The notes under the pieces: generated by a model
Told to the model about the DNA's origin: nothing
What the model saw: only the letters and a program-made list of their open reading frames with translations
Database searches by the model: none
Assembly (NCBI GenBank): GCA_009733715.1
Contig: WMKJ01000126.1
Span: 1 to 34,825 of the forward strand
Length of the DNA: 34,825 nt
Direction of reading: 5' to 3'
From: Herpomyces periplanetae
Taxonomy: Eukaryota > Ascomycota > Laboulbeniomycetes > Herpomycetales > Herpomycetaceae
In this document: positions 23,936 through 34,825 of the stretch, piece after piece
Layout of the letters: each line of letters opens with the position of its first letter
Numbering within the stretch: the first letter of the stretch is position 1
Made by a program: the position numbers and the translations under genes

Positions 23936-25265
23936 TTTGACAGAAATATTTAGAATTATTCACCAAACTAATCAACGAAGACGCACAACTAGTTGCAATT
24001 TTTGATATTAATGATATTCAAAAATAACAAATTAAGTTTAAACTGATAAAAACGACGTACGGGATTGCACGCAAAATTTGGATAATTCTAATTCAATCAA
24101 GACATTTACCATCGTAAATTCAATTACATAATTATAGTTGCATATTTTGAGTTTCACATTATTAATTTATGAATGAATTTTTGGGGGCAAATAGTAAATC
24201 TTCCAAAATTAGCAGTAGACAGAACACATCTGGCATGAATTCTGTATGGCCTCTTGTCTCAATTAATGTTTACTAATAAGACACATGCTTGAAACCGAGT
24301 CATTCAGTGGCAAGTATCCAATCACATTATAAAAAATTAATTTTAAGCATTTTTCGAAGACAAAATAAACTACGGCACAGTTGATATTAACGCTTTTTCG
24401 GTAAAATGTGTTTAAGGAATAATTTAGTCACCGGATAATATACATCATAAAATATCCCTCAGAATAACATGGCTAATGGTTATATCTGTAATATTCGTAC
24501 TAATGTAATACTAAGTAAGCATAAGGTTAAACTATGAAAAGTAAATTGTTGAAAGCTATATGCAATTATTTTTATGTGGTAAATTGTATAACTTTGGTTG
24601 GACAGCCACCCACTGACAACACTACCACAAAATTTAATTGTGGCCACCCTCAACATGTAGTAAAATATTGACGAATTTCTTGCGTTAATATAACCTTTTA
24701 CTTTCTGGGAAATCAAATATTTAGAAACCAAGCTATATAATTACTGCAGTATTATATTTAAAACGTGAAAATATATTCCAAAATAAATTTAGTATACTAT
24801 TAAAAGTATAACGATCATGGCTAATGTATCAATTATCAAATAGCCTAATTCCTTTGATTGTTAAACTTAGCGAAAAAAGGCTGCTCTTTAAATACTATTT
24901 ATGCGTTGAGCATTGCAGGAGTTTCGGAGCGAGCTTTAAGTACCGAAAAATAAAGAAATGAAGTTTGCATATTAAACGCCATGACCTCAGAACTAAGTCA
25001 ATGGCTACCCCAAGGATGTTAGAACTGCATAGAATAATTAACAAAGGAACTAAATTTCACATAGATATTCACTAAGTTCTTAACTACGCGCGGTGATAGT
25101 TCTTTAACACATCAGAACAATACAATACTCATATGAAGCCGCTACATTTGGAAACTACAAAATCATCATTTATGCATTACCCATTAAAGCAATAGGTTTT
25201 TATTTAGTTATCCAAAGATTTTTTACTTCGACATGAGTTCAGGAGCCTTCAGTAATAGACTCAGT
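23936..25265. other. Intergenic region with eS6 promoter side
   Basis: AT-rich; only an 83-codon chance-sized minus-strand opening at 24480-24731. No HomolD-type box (CAGTCACA) or TATA element was seen near the eS6 start. Confidence 0.5.
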
Positions 25266-25645
25266 TTATATCAATGCCTTTTTGATTATAAAAAAATTTA
25301 GCACAGCTGACGCATCGTTTTCTGCATTAAATTAAAATTAAAGTCATATTAACAGCATTAGTCCTGCCAAGTTTATTTCCGTGGAATTACCTTGACATTG
25401 CACTAGATATGTTTCACGGCAAAAATGGATGCAACGATGCTCTTACCTGGATTAAATAACGTGTACATTCCTTGCGACAAGTCATTTATTTTCATGAATA
25501 CACTGCTTCGAAGGAAATTTAAGTAATGATGCTTCCACATTCGGTTCAGTATACATTTACTCATGGTTTTGGTCGTGGAGTCATTAAAAACAACAATTCT
25601 GACGACCTTTTGTGCTAAACTGCTTTGGCGTAATGGGTACGGCAC
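25266..25645 (-). CDS. Weak two-exon candidate, faint resemblance to uS17m
   Basis: An opening of about 66 codons (25645-25447) ends in a good donor (CCAG, then GTAAGA). A fitting acceptor (TTTAATGCAG) at 25322 continues the frame as ENDASAVLNFFIIKKALI and stops at 25266. No ATG opens the frame; the first Met is in KTMSKC, so an upstream exon would be needed. The order KTMSKCILNRMWKHHY, then FLRSSVFMKIND and QGMYTLF loosely resembles S17-type proteins (KTxxV..., KH, HDE, GD), but key residues differ. It may well be chance. Confidence 0.22.
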
Positions 25646-26187
25646 ACAAATATGAGCTTAAAACTTAGTTTACAATTATCAGAGGCCACCATGAATGCAT
25701 GTTAATTTGGCTGTTTCAGTTACAACCTAGTTGGTTTGGCAACCGAGTCACACATAGGCACAAACATTTCATGGGGCAAGACCCCTACTTCCTGCAGCAG
25801 ACTTCAAAGGTCCGAAATAACTTAAGCCATTATGTCAACAATTACTAAACAATGCGAGTTTACACTTGAACCTGACTTATTCTAGTTGAAGTTTGCCTAA
25901 AATAATGCATATTAGCCAGCTTGACATATGACCTAAGAGTCCGGAACGCTACAAGTCTATATTTACGAATTACCTAATCGTATAATAATTACATAACGAT
26001 TTAGAAGCTTTCAGGCTTGCTAACCACGAAGCAAACCGAAAGTCATTTTGAAAAAACGGCACCCAATGTGCCTACGTGTTATATGATTCTGCAAAAATTA
26101 ACTTTAAGCCTAAAAGGCGATTGGCTCATTACCAAGGTTCTGATTGAGATATTTTATACTGAATTTCAAGTGATGTTATATTATACC
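25646..26187. other. Intergenic stretch, nothing supported
   Basis: About 540 nt with no recognised gene. A 78-codon plus-strand opening (26017-26253) overlaps the 3' end of the RAX1-like gene and shows no similarity I know. Confidence 0.5.
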
Positions 26188-27432
26188 TCAGATATGGGCA
26201 GATGGAACAAGAATGACCAAACACGAACAAAGGAGTGTTTCGCAACATACTAGGGTTAGAACGTGACAGGATCTTTCTAGTAGATTTTTTTTTATGTATG
26301 ACTCATGAATACGTAAAAACGTGAACAATCTGTACTCGCTTAGTCCTAAAAGCGCATATACTGGATCGAGTGCAAAACTATAGGATGTGAGGAGATATAA
26401 ACCAAAAAATAAAGGACATATCAACTACGGTATTTAGCGTCAAAACTTACTATTAGGTTCTCATTCCGTATATTTAAAGTCACAAATGTTCACTTACCCA
26501 ACATCGGCTTCGGCGTGAATAGCCAAGCAAAATTAGTGAGAACCCGGCCCAATTTGCCATAAGCAATAATAATAGGCCCATAACTAATCGAAATGTTTTT
26601 CCAAATGGTGACAGATTCCCCAGCGCCCGCCAACAGAGAAATCCTGGATAGTAATCACGTTCCATAATTTGAAAAATGTATTTCTCGGATGCGTCAAAAA
26701 TTTCGTGGCCATACAATCCGTTTTGTTCCACAGCCTGTACTATCTCACGATGTAATCCGAAGGGCAAAGTAATTTCTTGTTCGGCGCCCGGTAATAAAAA
26801 ATTGCAGAGAATACGCTTCGCCGACTCTTGCAGTACCAGCTGATCAGTTGGGAGCTTTCGAGGGGCGATTGTACACATGATTACGTTACTGCTACGCATT
26901 GTGGTCTTGTAATGTTGAGACTTGATCCCCATGTGATCATACATACTGTATAATTTGGAACAGCAGTACTCGAACGATTTTATTACAGTGGGAAGAATAA
27001 TATTCGGGCCATATTTTGTGATCCAGCCTTTTGAGTTATTACACTCACTGAGTTGAAATTGGCTGGGTAAGCAACTATTCCCATTGAATGATTCTTCTGT
27101 GGCTGTAATAGCTGCCTTGGAGAAGGGGGCTGCTTTAATGCTAGAGCCAGCCGCTTCGCTAGTAAAGTAATTGCAGAGTATTTTATGTTGATGGACATCC
27201 AGCCTAGACAAAGAGTTAAAATTTTAATATCACGAGCATTGTTAATTACAAACCAAAAATCCAGTATTTCAGCAGCTTGCTGCACGTCCCTCATATAAAC
27301 ATAGAACGAGAATAGGTCAACGGGAGCCAACGTGCGGCAATGAATAACCTCACTTAGAGTCGGCAAGCGGCAATTTATCTCACTCGAGATTTTCTCTCGA
27401 GTATTTGTATAAAAGTGGTGATTAGCCTGCAT
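26188..27432 (-). CDS. RAX1: RAX1-like RGS-domain membrane protein
   Basis: Rax1 proteins carry an N-terminal RGS-like domain and C-terminal membrane helices; yeast Rax1 marks bud sites with Rax2, and mould relatives affect growth, sporulation and stress responses. Exons are 27432-27254, 27203-26498 and 26424-26188, giving 373 residues. The start of the domain is typical: LPTLSEVIHCRTLAPVDLFS, FYVYMRD, then ILDFW joined to LDVHQH across a 50-nt intron with donor GTTTGT. The later RGS part includes LQESAKRILCNFLLPGAEQE and FDASEKYIFQIMERDYYPGF. Membrane segments lie at about 263-286, 296-316 and 347-369. Intron 2 (73 nt) is GTAAGT..CGTAG, phase 0, after RRSRCW. A short hairpin sits in exon 1. 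The ATG at 27432 is the simplest start. Confidence 0.86.
27382..27402. repeat. Perfect short inverted repeat in RAX1 exon 1
   Basis: ACTCGAGA, a 5-nt loop, then TCTCGAGT: an 8-bp perfect stem. It lies inside coding sequence (around residues 11-17) so is probably incidental, though in the mRNA it could form a hairpin about 30 nt after the start codon. Confidence 0.4.
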
Positions 27433-30400
27433 ATGGTGGAAATGAGTTATGTTCTCAATAGAAAATTTGCTCCACTAGTTAAGTGCAGAAAATTTTTTTG
27501 ATAATCGTTGGGAGTTGAATTAAAAGCCAAGTTACTATAGTATAGCAGTGATTACGTGTGGGCTTCGAAGATATGATAAGGCAAAAAACGATTAAATTGG
27601 TCTTTAAACTAAGAGCTTTACTTTTGATAGGGTGATGCAAAATTCGCTCTCATTCTCATCTTGGATTATTGTATACGTTACCTAGTGTGATGCTAATAAT
27701 GAGTTAGCCACAAAGTCTTTATTCCGTCAATAAAAATGTTTCGTGCATTCCAGAAATGAAAAATATGGATTGTTTGCATTTTCACCAAATTAATATGAAA
27801 ATTTGGTTATTTGAATTATACACATTGTAGTGAGGACGTGTCGCATCTTCTTTGGTAACTGTAATAGTTTTATGATGTGTTTTATTACAGAGGGGCAATG
27901 TACTACTCAATTAGTTTTTTGCATTAGAGCCGGTAGAATGTGAATATAAATGCGAGATAGATACACGTATGCGACGTGTATTAATTTTACATGCTTATTT
28001 ACGCTTTTGTTAAGCAGAATCCACAGGTAAAATTACAATGTATTCTGCCGCGATCTTAATGCATGTGCTAATCGGATCATATATTGAGGCTAAAATTTCT
28101 AAATATGCATCCAATGTTCTGTTAATGGTGCAGGTTGACCATATTACGGCCGCCAACTGTTCATTGGCGTATGCGTGGATCATTGCGCAGAACACATTCT
28201 TTAAATAGAAATTCTGGTTAATTTTCCAATATTTTCCCGTGGCTTTCTATTTAGCGTTCGAAATATACAAATACTCATCTGGCATAGTTTATGCCGATGA
28301 ACTGACTTTTAGCCTCTCAACAGGAGAATTGCTCTCCCATGTATACATCCTTAATATCTTTAAAAGGTTCTGTGATGATCGGTCCTAACAACACGTAATA
28401 TATTGAAGCACCTCAAACACTAATGTACTTGTTATACTAGTACTATTTAGGACCACTATTTTTTCATACCTAAGACCTAGATGTGTATCGCCAGATACTT
28501 ATAAATTGCTTGCGTTGATGATTCATGAATTTTTCCCATATCAAATGCTCCACGTATTTCACGACAACTCGCAAGAAACCAAGTTAATGCTTGTTATTAA
28601 TGCAATTAGTTATTTGTTCATGGTCGCTGTAATACTAGCCAGATATCCATGGTATGCATGCTATGCACACTATAGAAGTATCATTTTGACCATGAAACGA
28701 CTCCATTAATAGTCCAACTAAATAAACATATATTATGATGATAAATTTCTTCTCAAAAGGGTGAAACAGTCATATGAGAAGCAGAAAATCGCCTGTTAAG
28801 ATTCAAATTCATTTGGCAGAAATATGTTAGGATTTTTGGTTATTTCCTTCAAGTACCCTAAATTCAAACGTTTACGCGATTCAAAAATTAGCTCCTACAA
28901 TGCACATATCATTCTTCGGGATGGCACTTGCCATTACGCCACGTTATCATTAATCTATTCAAATTACAGTGGATATATAAATTGTATGCAGTGTCACTTC
29001 AAAGTTATGCGCCACATTACAGATTAGTCGACTTAAGTGCGAAGAAATGAGGTTGTCCCGGATCAGCATGCAAAGGTGATTCCTAGGTTACCATCAAATG
29101 TACCACTGTTATAATAGCTGCAACTAAATAATTGAGGACTAGCTAAATGGGATTGTGAAGTGCGAAAATGGTATATCGTGGGTATGTTTATGATGTATGC
29201 TGTAACCATCAACTGAGACAAGGTGCAGATAAAATAGGAGATAATACCAAGAATGCTGATGTTAATATTCATCATATTTAAATATGTCTATATTTTGATA
29301 TCGTAATAATTGGTGATGATATTTCAGTGAACACATGCTATATCGAAGTCTTTTATACTAAGAATGATGACTAATATTTTTCTAATGCTGTAATTTGAAA
29401 CGATAAATCTGAATGTACTAAGTATCCATTAAGACGATATATTTTAAGACATGCTAACCAAAATTATGTAATATGTCGGAACGGACTTCGTACGTTTCTG
29501 TTTTTTAATTGTTTTGCGTAATTAATGAACAATTTTTCATGAAAAGTAAATGTATATATGTAGTATAGCATGTGAATTATACAGAAAGTAAAATCACGGA
29601 ATATGGGGCTAGGGGTTCCTATCGCTCTGGACATAGGCCAAAATATCAAACCAAACTAAAAAAATACATTATGATGACTTTCAGTCTATACCCATCCCTC
29701 GCTAGATGCTTGACCGTCTAATCTACTAGAAATAATGGAGTCTTGAATGAATTACTAATCAAGCACATAATTATCTTTGAGGATGAGGCTATCTTTACCG
29801 ATCTAGTTACTAGTGAGGCATTTGCTACGACTTTCATGGCTCCTGAGGATGTATATTCAATCCAGATAGAAAATGGCGGTACTGTTTGGTGTTTAATTTT
29901 GCGTCCGTTAACATTTATTTAACGAACTTAACTCATATTAAACTTATGATCGTGTTAGTTTTTGCATTTCCGAACAAATTTTAATGGAGATTGTGGTCCA
30001 CTATAGTATAGAGAGTATATGGAATATAAAGTGCTATACACTAGTGTTCTAAATTATTTGTATTTATATTCTGCAAAATCAAATTTTCATAAGCGTGTTT
30101 GCGGTTATGGTAGTTAGGAGAATATTTTTTCAAAGCATGAGCAAAGGTCTAACAGCTCGTGAAATTGGTTCGAGGTGGAACCTATTTTAAATGTCCTGGT
30201 TAACTTTCGCTTGATAAAAGAAAAATAAACCCATTAAATTTAGTACGGGGCTGACTATTTGGAGAGAATAGTAGCTACGTGGATAAAACAGGCATTAAAT
30301 TGCTCCATCAACCTTTTAAGGCATTGTGAATTAAATTGACATGTAATTAGCTAGGAACTTGAGAAGTTATATTTGGTTGGCTAATTGCTGGAGAAATACT

Positions 30401-30609
30401 CAAATTTTCATGAACAGCAAGCTGTAAATTAACAACAGTCAACGCTTGCGAATAATATTATCATTTTGTAAATATAATCAGTATAGCTAAATAACATTAA
30501 AAATATATTTGAGGAACACACCGAACTTACACTTGTAAATTGTAAGTAATGACATCTACTGGATCTGATTTATTGCAGAAGTCATCTTTCCCCAAAAGTG
30601 ATAACGGGT
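27433..30609. other. 3.2-kb region without supported genes
   Basis: It contains several openings of 60-78 codons: minus strand 28010-28195 extended to an AG at about 28246, plus strand 28506-28709 and 28824-29027, and plus strand about 29731-29922. This number fits chance at the local AT content. None resembles a known family and none joins convincingly to a partner exon. Confidence 0.5.
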
Positions 30610-31094
30610 CTATGTTCGAGGTTTCTCTTTTTTTTCTTTCCATAGGGCAATTAACCCAACACCGGAGACTTTAACAACCTTAAACCGCACACCAGGAATA
30701 TCCCCTTTAGCTTTTCCCCCACGCCCAAACCCCGAAAGTAGAACTTCATCATTCTCGTCGATAAAATTTAGACACCCGTCATTAGGAACTAGAGTAGCGT
30801 AAGTACGCACATTCAATACCATATTGGATACTTACCAAATGCGGTAACCTTCTTCCCATTTTTAATAAGTTGAACTCGGACACACTTGCGGATAGCAGAG
30901 TTGGGTTGTTTCGCTTCAACACCAACTTTTTCGGTAACTATTCCTTTTGCATGAGATGATCCTCCAAACGGCGAGGACTTGAAGGCCGTTCCGAGTTTTC
31001 TTTTTTTGTAATTAATGTCTGCCCATCGATTTTCCCTACTGCAACACCTTAGTTTTCTAGCGGCATTTAAGCCATTTGGCTTGTTTTTTCCCAT
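30610..31094 (-). CDS. RPS23: 40S ribosomal protein uS12 (eS23)
   Basis: uS12 sits at the decoding centre and governs translation accuracy. Exons are 31094-30836 and 30788-30610, giving 145 residues, the family length. Very close to yeast: [59 protein letters not shown], then [18 protein letters not shown] and the end [12 protein letters not shown]. The 47-nt phase-1 intron runs 30835-30789 (GTAAGT..CTCTAG). The KQPNSA loop with the proline hydroxylated in other eukaryotes is intact. The N-terminal [13 protein letters not shown] differs from yeast (ARKLRVHRRNNRW). The frame stays open 26 codons upstream to an ATG at 31172, but MGK at 31094 matches the family start. Confidence 0.95.
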
Positions 31095-33133
31095 ATTTAT
31101 TAACACACTATAGAAGTAAACGAAGTCTCCAATACGAAAAATAAAAAATACTCTTCTCAATAAATGGACCATAAATCCATTTTGATATATGAGTCAGCAG
31201 CGCCGAACGTTAAAGATTTATCTAAGCGTAGCTGAAATATATTTAGATGAGTGAGCACTAGAAAATTCGAGTCATGTACAAATCATTTCTAAACATCCAT
31301 AGTAGCTGCTTCCTTTAATTTTTCTACTCAATAAAATTTATTAGATATGCAACACAATAATGCAAATATTGCATACGCATGTTCCATTTTGCTTATTGCT
31401 AAAATGGTCGATTGGGAGTTCGTAGTCCAAGGGAAAATTGTATTTCCAAAAAATTTTGTCTCATCAAACGTTGTTGATTTACTTTATTTTACGCAATGAC
31501 CCAGAGATTATTATGAAATTACAACTATTTTTTTTTTGGTCTAAAATGGCTGGGACTCTTTTGTAGTGTAGGGAAGAACAGTGACTTTATGATTACCGTT
31601 TCAAATATCAAAAAACAAAGCTTGACATTAACAAATAGTTCTTTTAGAACCTAACTTCCATTCCATACCTTTTGTGTTACCTTGAGCCTGAATTTGTTAT
31701 ACAAACTAATACCACGGTTAGAAATTGTGAAGCAAGCTATGTCTCGTTACTCGAGGAAGTAATTTTGCGCACAAACATTTTCAAGGTAGCTTCCTTCTCG
31801 GCTTGCACAATAGCAGGTAACCATTTAACTCTTTCACTAAGTGTACTTATTGTAATATTTGGATAAGTTGCAAGAATTTATTCTACCCCGGACTAGCGAC
31901 CTCGTAACCATATACTCCTTTAACCTTTATGATTATACAATGTTAGTCTGCTCTTTAGTATATAATTTTTAAAAGTTCGGATCGTGTATATGCTTTGAAT
32001 ATCAAATTTATGCTTTCTGAATTATCGTAATTCTTTGCTCATTATTGTCTTTCCTTGATGTATATGTACGTTTATCGTGTTGTAAACTCTTAAATATTTT
32101 TTGATGCTTACCAAAGTTAATTGGTATATTTGTACGACTAGAAGCATCTCACGTTGGGTTCTCCCTTACATTATATACAAAATTACTTAATCCGCCATAA
32201 ATTACTGTTATATTTAATCTATCACTTTCTCCGTATGAAAACATATTCAATGCACAGCCTTGGGTCACAACACTCCATTCAACCAAAATTTTCATTGTAG
32301 CGACAAATTCCTTATAAGCGCAGCGTAATTATTCATTCGACTACCCGCCATATTATTAATGCATCAAACCCTCAACCCTCAAGGAGTTGTCTATGTAAGT
32401 CATTGCCTTTCACTTGTCAAGTTTAGTGATGTTATCAATGGAAAATAATTCATTCATGCCAGTAACATTATGTGCTCGGGATAATCAAAAATTTCTAGTC
32501 TTATTCGATCCTTAAGTTACTACAGAATTACATCAAAAAACCCTGTAACAGTTCTTTATGCCACAGCGAATCTAATTGAAAATTTGACATAAAGATATTT
32601 TAATAAGCTGATGCTGAATCCGGTTAGTAGCCATCTAACAAAAGTGACTTTCGGGTTCATATTACACCCTTAGGTAATAGGGGTATATTAACCTATTATT
32701 AGAAAGGGAAGCACATAATATGTAGGGATAATAATATATATTTGTTTGAAATCCTTAGGTAGTAATTCATAGTGACCGAAATATTCCAGTACATGTGCTG
32801 AAAATAAAATCAAACATTGAACTTGGCGTACTTAACACCAGATAAGTTTGTAATTGAACTCTTTATTTAGTTTCCGATTGACCTTTTTCTAGTCTATTTT
32901 ATTCCCCTAATGCAACCCTCTAGTAGTGTGAGAATTTAGTAGTTGATTTTAAGGTGCGAAAGTTTAGGCACAATTTCAATAAAATTGTTATCCAAATATC
33001 AGAACGACAAAATACTGGTCGCAATAGAGTGGGCGTACATGATTCTCTTCTGACGCTACATAGTAACTAAAAACTTAATTATTGCATCCAAATAAATAGA
33101 CAGCTTGCATAAGCGTCCCACACGACTAACAAA
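31095..33133. other. Intergenic region between eS23 and YPD1
   Basis: Right after the eS23 start lies its likely 5' UTR with a pyrimidine-rich run (minus strand, about 31105-31125). The remaining 2 kb is AT-rich. A 64-codon plus-strand opening at 31672-31866, with a GTAACC just after CAG near 31818, looked exon-like but has no partner. Confidence 0.5.
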
Positions 33134-33818
33134 TTAGATTTGTATTCTGCTATCGCAATATTCTTCAAGTTCAGTGTAGAAACCTCCAAGAACAATTTTT
33201 ACTTCGTCAAACAGCTGCTTGACAAGCGAAATTTCAGAACTTAGCAAATTTAACGCTGTGTCCATTGCTAAAAGTTCACCATTTTCGCCCTTTAGAAGCC
33301 CAAGTGTTTGTATTCGCTCACATGAAGCACGCATACCCTCAAGACCTAGTGCTGCTGATGACCCTTTAAGGAAATGCCCGAGCTCCGAAAGAACATTCAA
33401 ATTCTTAAGCAACCTTGTTACAACACATAGTTAATATTTGTAATAGCCAAAAGACAACATTAGATGTTCAGTATGAGGTTTCACGACCAGAGAAGCTGTT
33501 GCGATGCAAGGTATAATCGACAAATCAACACATACAAATTAGTGTCCATCACCAGTAATGTTTGGTTTACCTGATAAAAAAAATCGCGAACAAGCTCACG
33601 ACTAAACTTTCGATTAAATGGATCATCATCCATTTCCAGTATTTGTTCAAATGTATTGAAATTTATGACAGAATTTGATTTTCTTAACCTTTGATAAGCT
33701 TTCTCGATCTACTAATTTGTTAAATTGATATAAAAACAGGTATCTTCCACCACACTTCAAGCTGATGTCTTGTGCACCACCTAAATGTACTCACCGCTTC
33801 ATTTTGAGAGCTATCCAT
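33134..33818 (-). CDS. YPD1: YPD1 histidine phosphotransfer protein
   Basis: Ypd1 relays phosphate from a hybrid histidine kinase to response regulators (Ssk1, Skn7) in osmotic and oxidative stress signalling. Exons are 33818-33795 (MDSSQNEA), 33708-33536 and 33413-33134, giving 158 residues (yeast 167). The domain reads NFNTFEQILEMDDDP, FSRELVRDFFYQVNQTLLVM, then LSELGHFLKGSSAALGL with the phospho-accepting His79, and CERIQTLG. The Ypd1 signature GHFLKGSSAALGL is complete. Intron 1 (86 nt, GTGAGT..TTAGTAG, branch TTAAC) ends in tandem AGs; use of the first would put TAG in frame. Intron 2 (122 nt, GTATGT..AACAAG, branch TTAAC) is phase 2 and joins helix B to the His helix; the loop is two residues shorter than in yeast. 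Confidence 0.92.
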
Positions 33819-34825
33819 ACCACAAATCGATTTACTGATCAAATTGTCTTATGCGCTACAATAATTTAATCTGCAAACAAAAAGCTAACATCACTCCAGC
33901 CAGAATCAATCATGTGAACTAACAGAGAGTCTAAAAGAGAATCTTGTCTTAATTATTTAAGCGAGGTTCCAGTTAAAACAATTACAAACAAAAGCTGGCA
34001 CCGGTGAAGCATTGCATGAATTATTATATAAGCTCGCTAATGTAGTGAACTAGATCCCCAAAATGATTCATTATGATATGCATTGCTCAGAAGAGCTAGA
34101 ATCCGCTAATAAAAGACTGTGCATCGCTCTAATTCAACAGTACTAAATTTAGCGATAATTAGCAAGATACCCATAAGACGATCATGAAGTTTAATAACTA
34201 GCATACGGGTTGACACATTCTCCGTAATATTCATTGTTTATGTAAGAAGTGTTTTACCAAACATTTCAAAGACGGTTTCATGTTTTAAGTTACTCTTACG
34301 TGCATGCTGCACGCGGACATACTAGTATGTAGTAATTAATCATCAATTGAATATTTAAAGTAGATATATTGTTGCATTAAATAAAAAATTTGCCGAAAGA
34401 CCTTCAAAACCTTTCATAGCACTGTTTTCCCTGGGTACCACATTATTCCGACTATAACACTTAAAAGTAAATGACGAAATAGAGCCACATTTATAAAATT
34501 ACGTGGCTTGTGCTTCTAGCATGTAATTACTAATGTGGTATTATCAAAAAGTATCATTGCTTCATTAATAATACAGTGATATATAGTTGTGCATTGCAAA
34601 TGTGTATTGTACGATCATGCTACTCTGTAGTGGCCTGTGCCGATCGTTTAAGTAGTAGGACTTGACAAAAGGTTGGTACACAACTCATCTAAAGCTGTTA
34701 GCGTTGTCAGCTAATAAACACTCTATAATGGAACCCGATGATACAAGTTATAGTCGCAAGTGAACTTGAGTAAATTCATGCTTGCAGTCTAATCTTTAAT
34801 GCAACAAAGAGTTCCAAAGTTAGAC
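33819..34825. other. Right-hand flank, nothing supported
   Basis: About 1 kb of AT-rich DNA containing the presumed YPD1 promoter. No TATA box of good quality, ORF or RNA gene was recognised. Confidence 0.5.

Noticed and set aside
26252-26262. TAGGGTTAG, resembling a telomere repeat
   Set aside because: Single unit and a half, not an array; it sits next to the 3' end of the RAX1-like gene.
28010-28246. 78-codon minus-strand opening after an AG
   Set aside because: About a dozen openings of this size are expected by chance at this AT content, and there is no partner exon or known family.
29731-29922. 64-codon plus-strand opening after CTACTAG
   Set aside because: It looked exon-like, but no upstream exon, start or similarity was found.

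Overview
The window reads as nuclear DNA of a filamentous ascomycete (Pezizomycotina-like). Cytosolic ribosomal proteins eL31, eS6 and eS23 align best, from memory, with fungal versions. GLE1, RAX1 and YPD1 have the fungal architecture. Introns are short (45-187 nt), with GT..AG ends and CTGAC/TTAAC-type branch points. The DNA is AT-rich and very gene-poor for a fungus, about 20% coding. Even the housekeeping proteins carry many unusual substitutions, which suggests a fast-evolving, possibly host-associated lineage; that is inference.

Layout. 1-3301: no recognised gene; the first ~1 kb is GC-richer than the rest. 3302-4966 (+): GLE1, mRNA export factor. 5206-5649 (+): unidentified small gene with a possible 48-nt intron. 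5650-11572: empty. 11573-12288 (+): mitochondrial uS5m. 14811-15440 (+): secreted, Kex2-type precursor ending in a Cys-loop decapeptide, a candidate alpha-factor-type mating pheromone. 15441-22001: empty. 22002-22615 (+) eL31 and 23098-23935 (-) eS6 are convergent. 25266-25645 (-): weak two-exon candidate. 26188-27432 (-): RAX1-like RGS membrane protein. 27433-30609: empty. 30610-31094 (-): eS23. 33134-33818 (-): YPD1 histidine phosphotransfer protein. The rest holds nothing I can support.

The genes do not form a cluster or operon. Themes are ribosome biogenesis (eL31, eS6, eS23, uS5m), mRNA export (GLE1) and signalling (YPD1 osmo/oxidative phosphorelay, RAX1 G-protein/polarity, the pheromone-like precursor). 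At this AT content dozens of chance ORFs of 60-95 codons are expected, so most short ORFs were left out. All exon joins were made by eye from splice consensus and family alignment held in memory; none was confirmed by RNA or database search.
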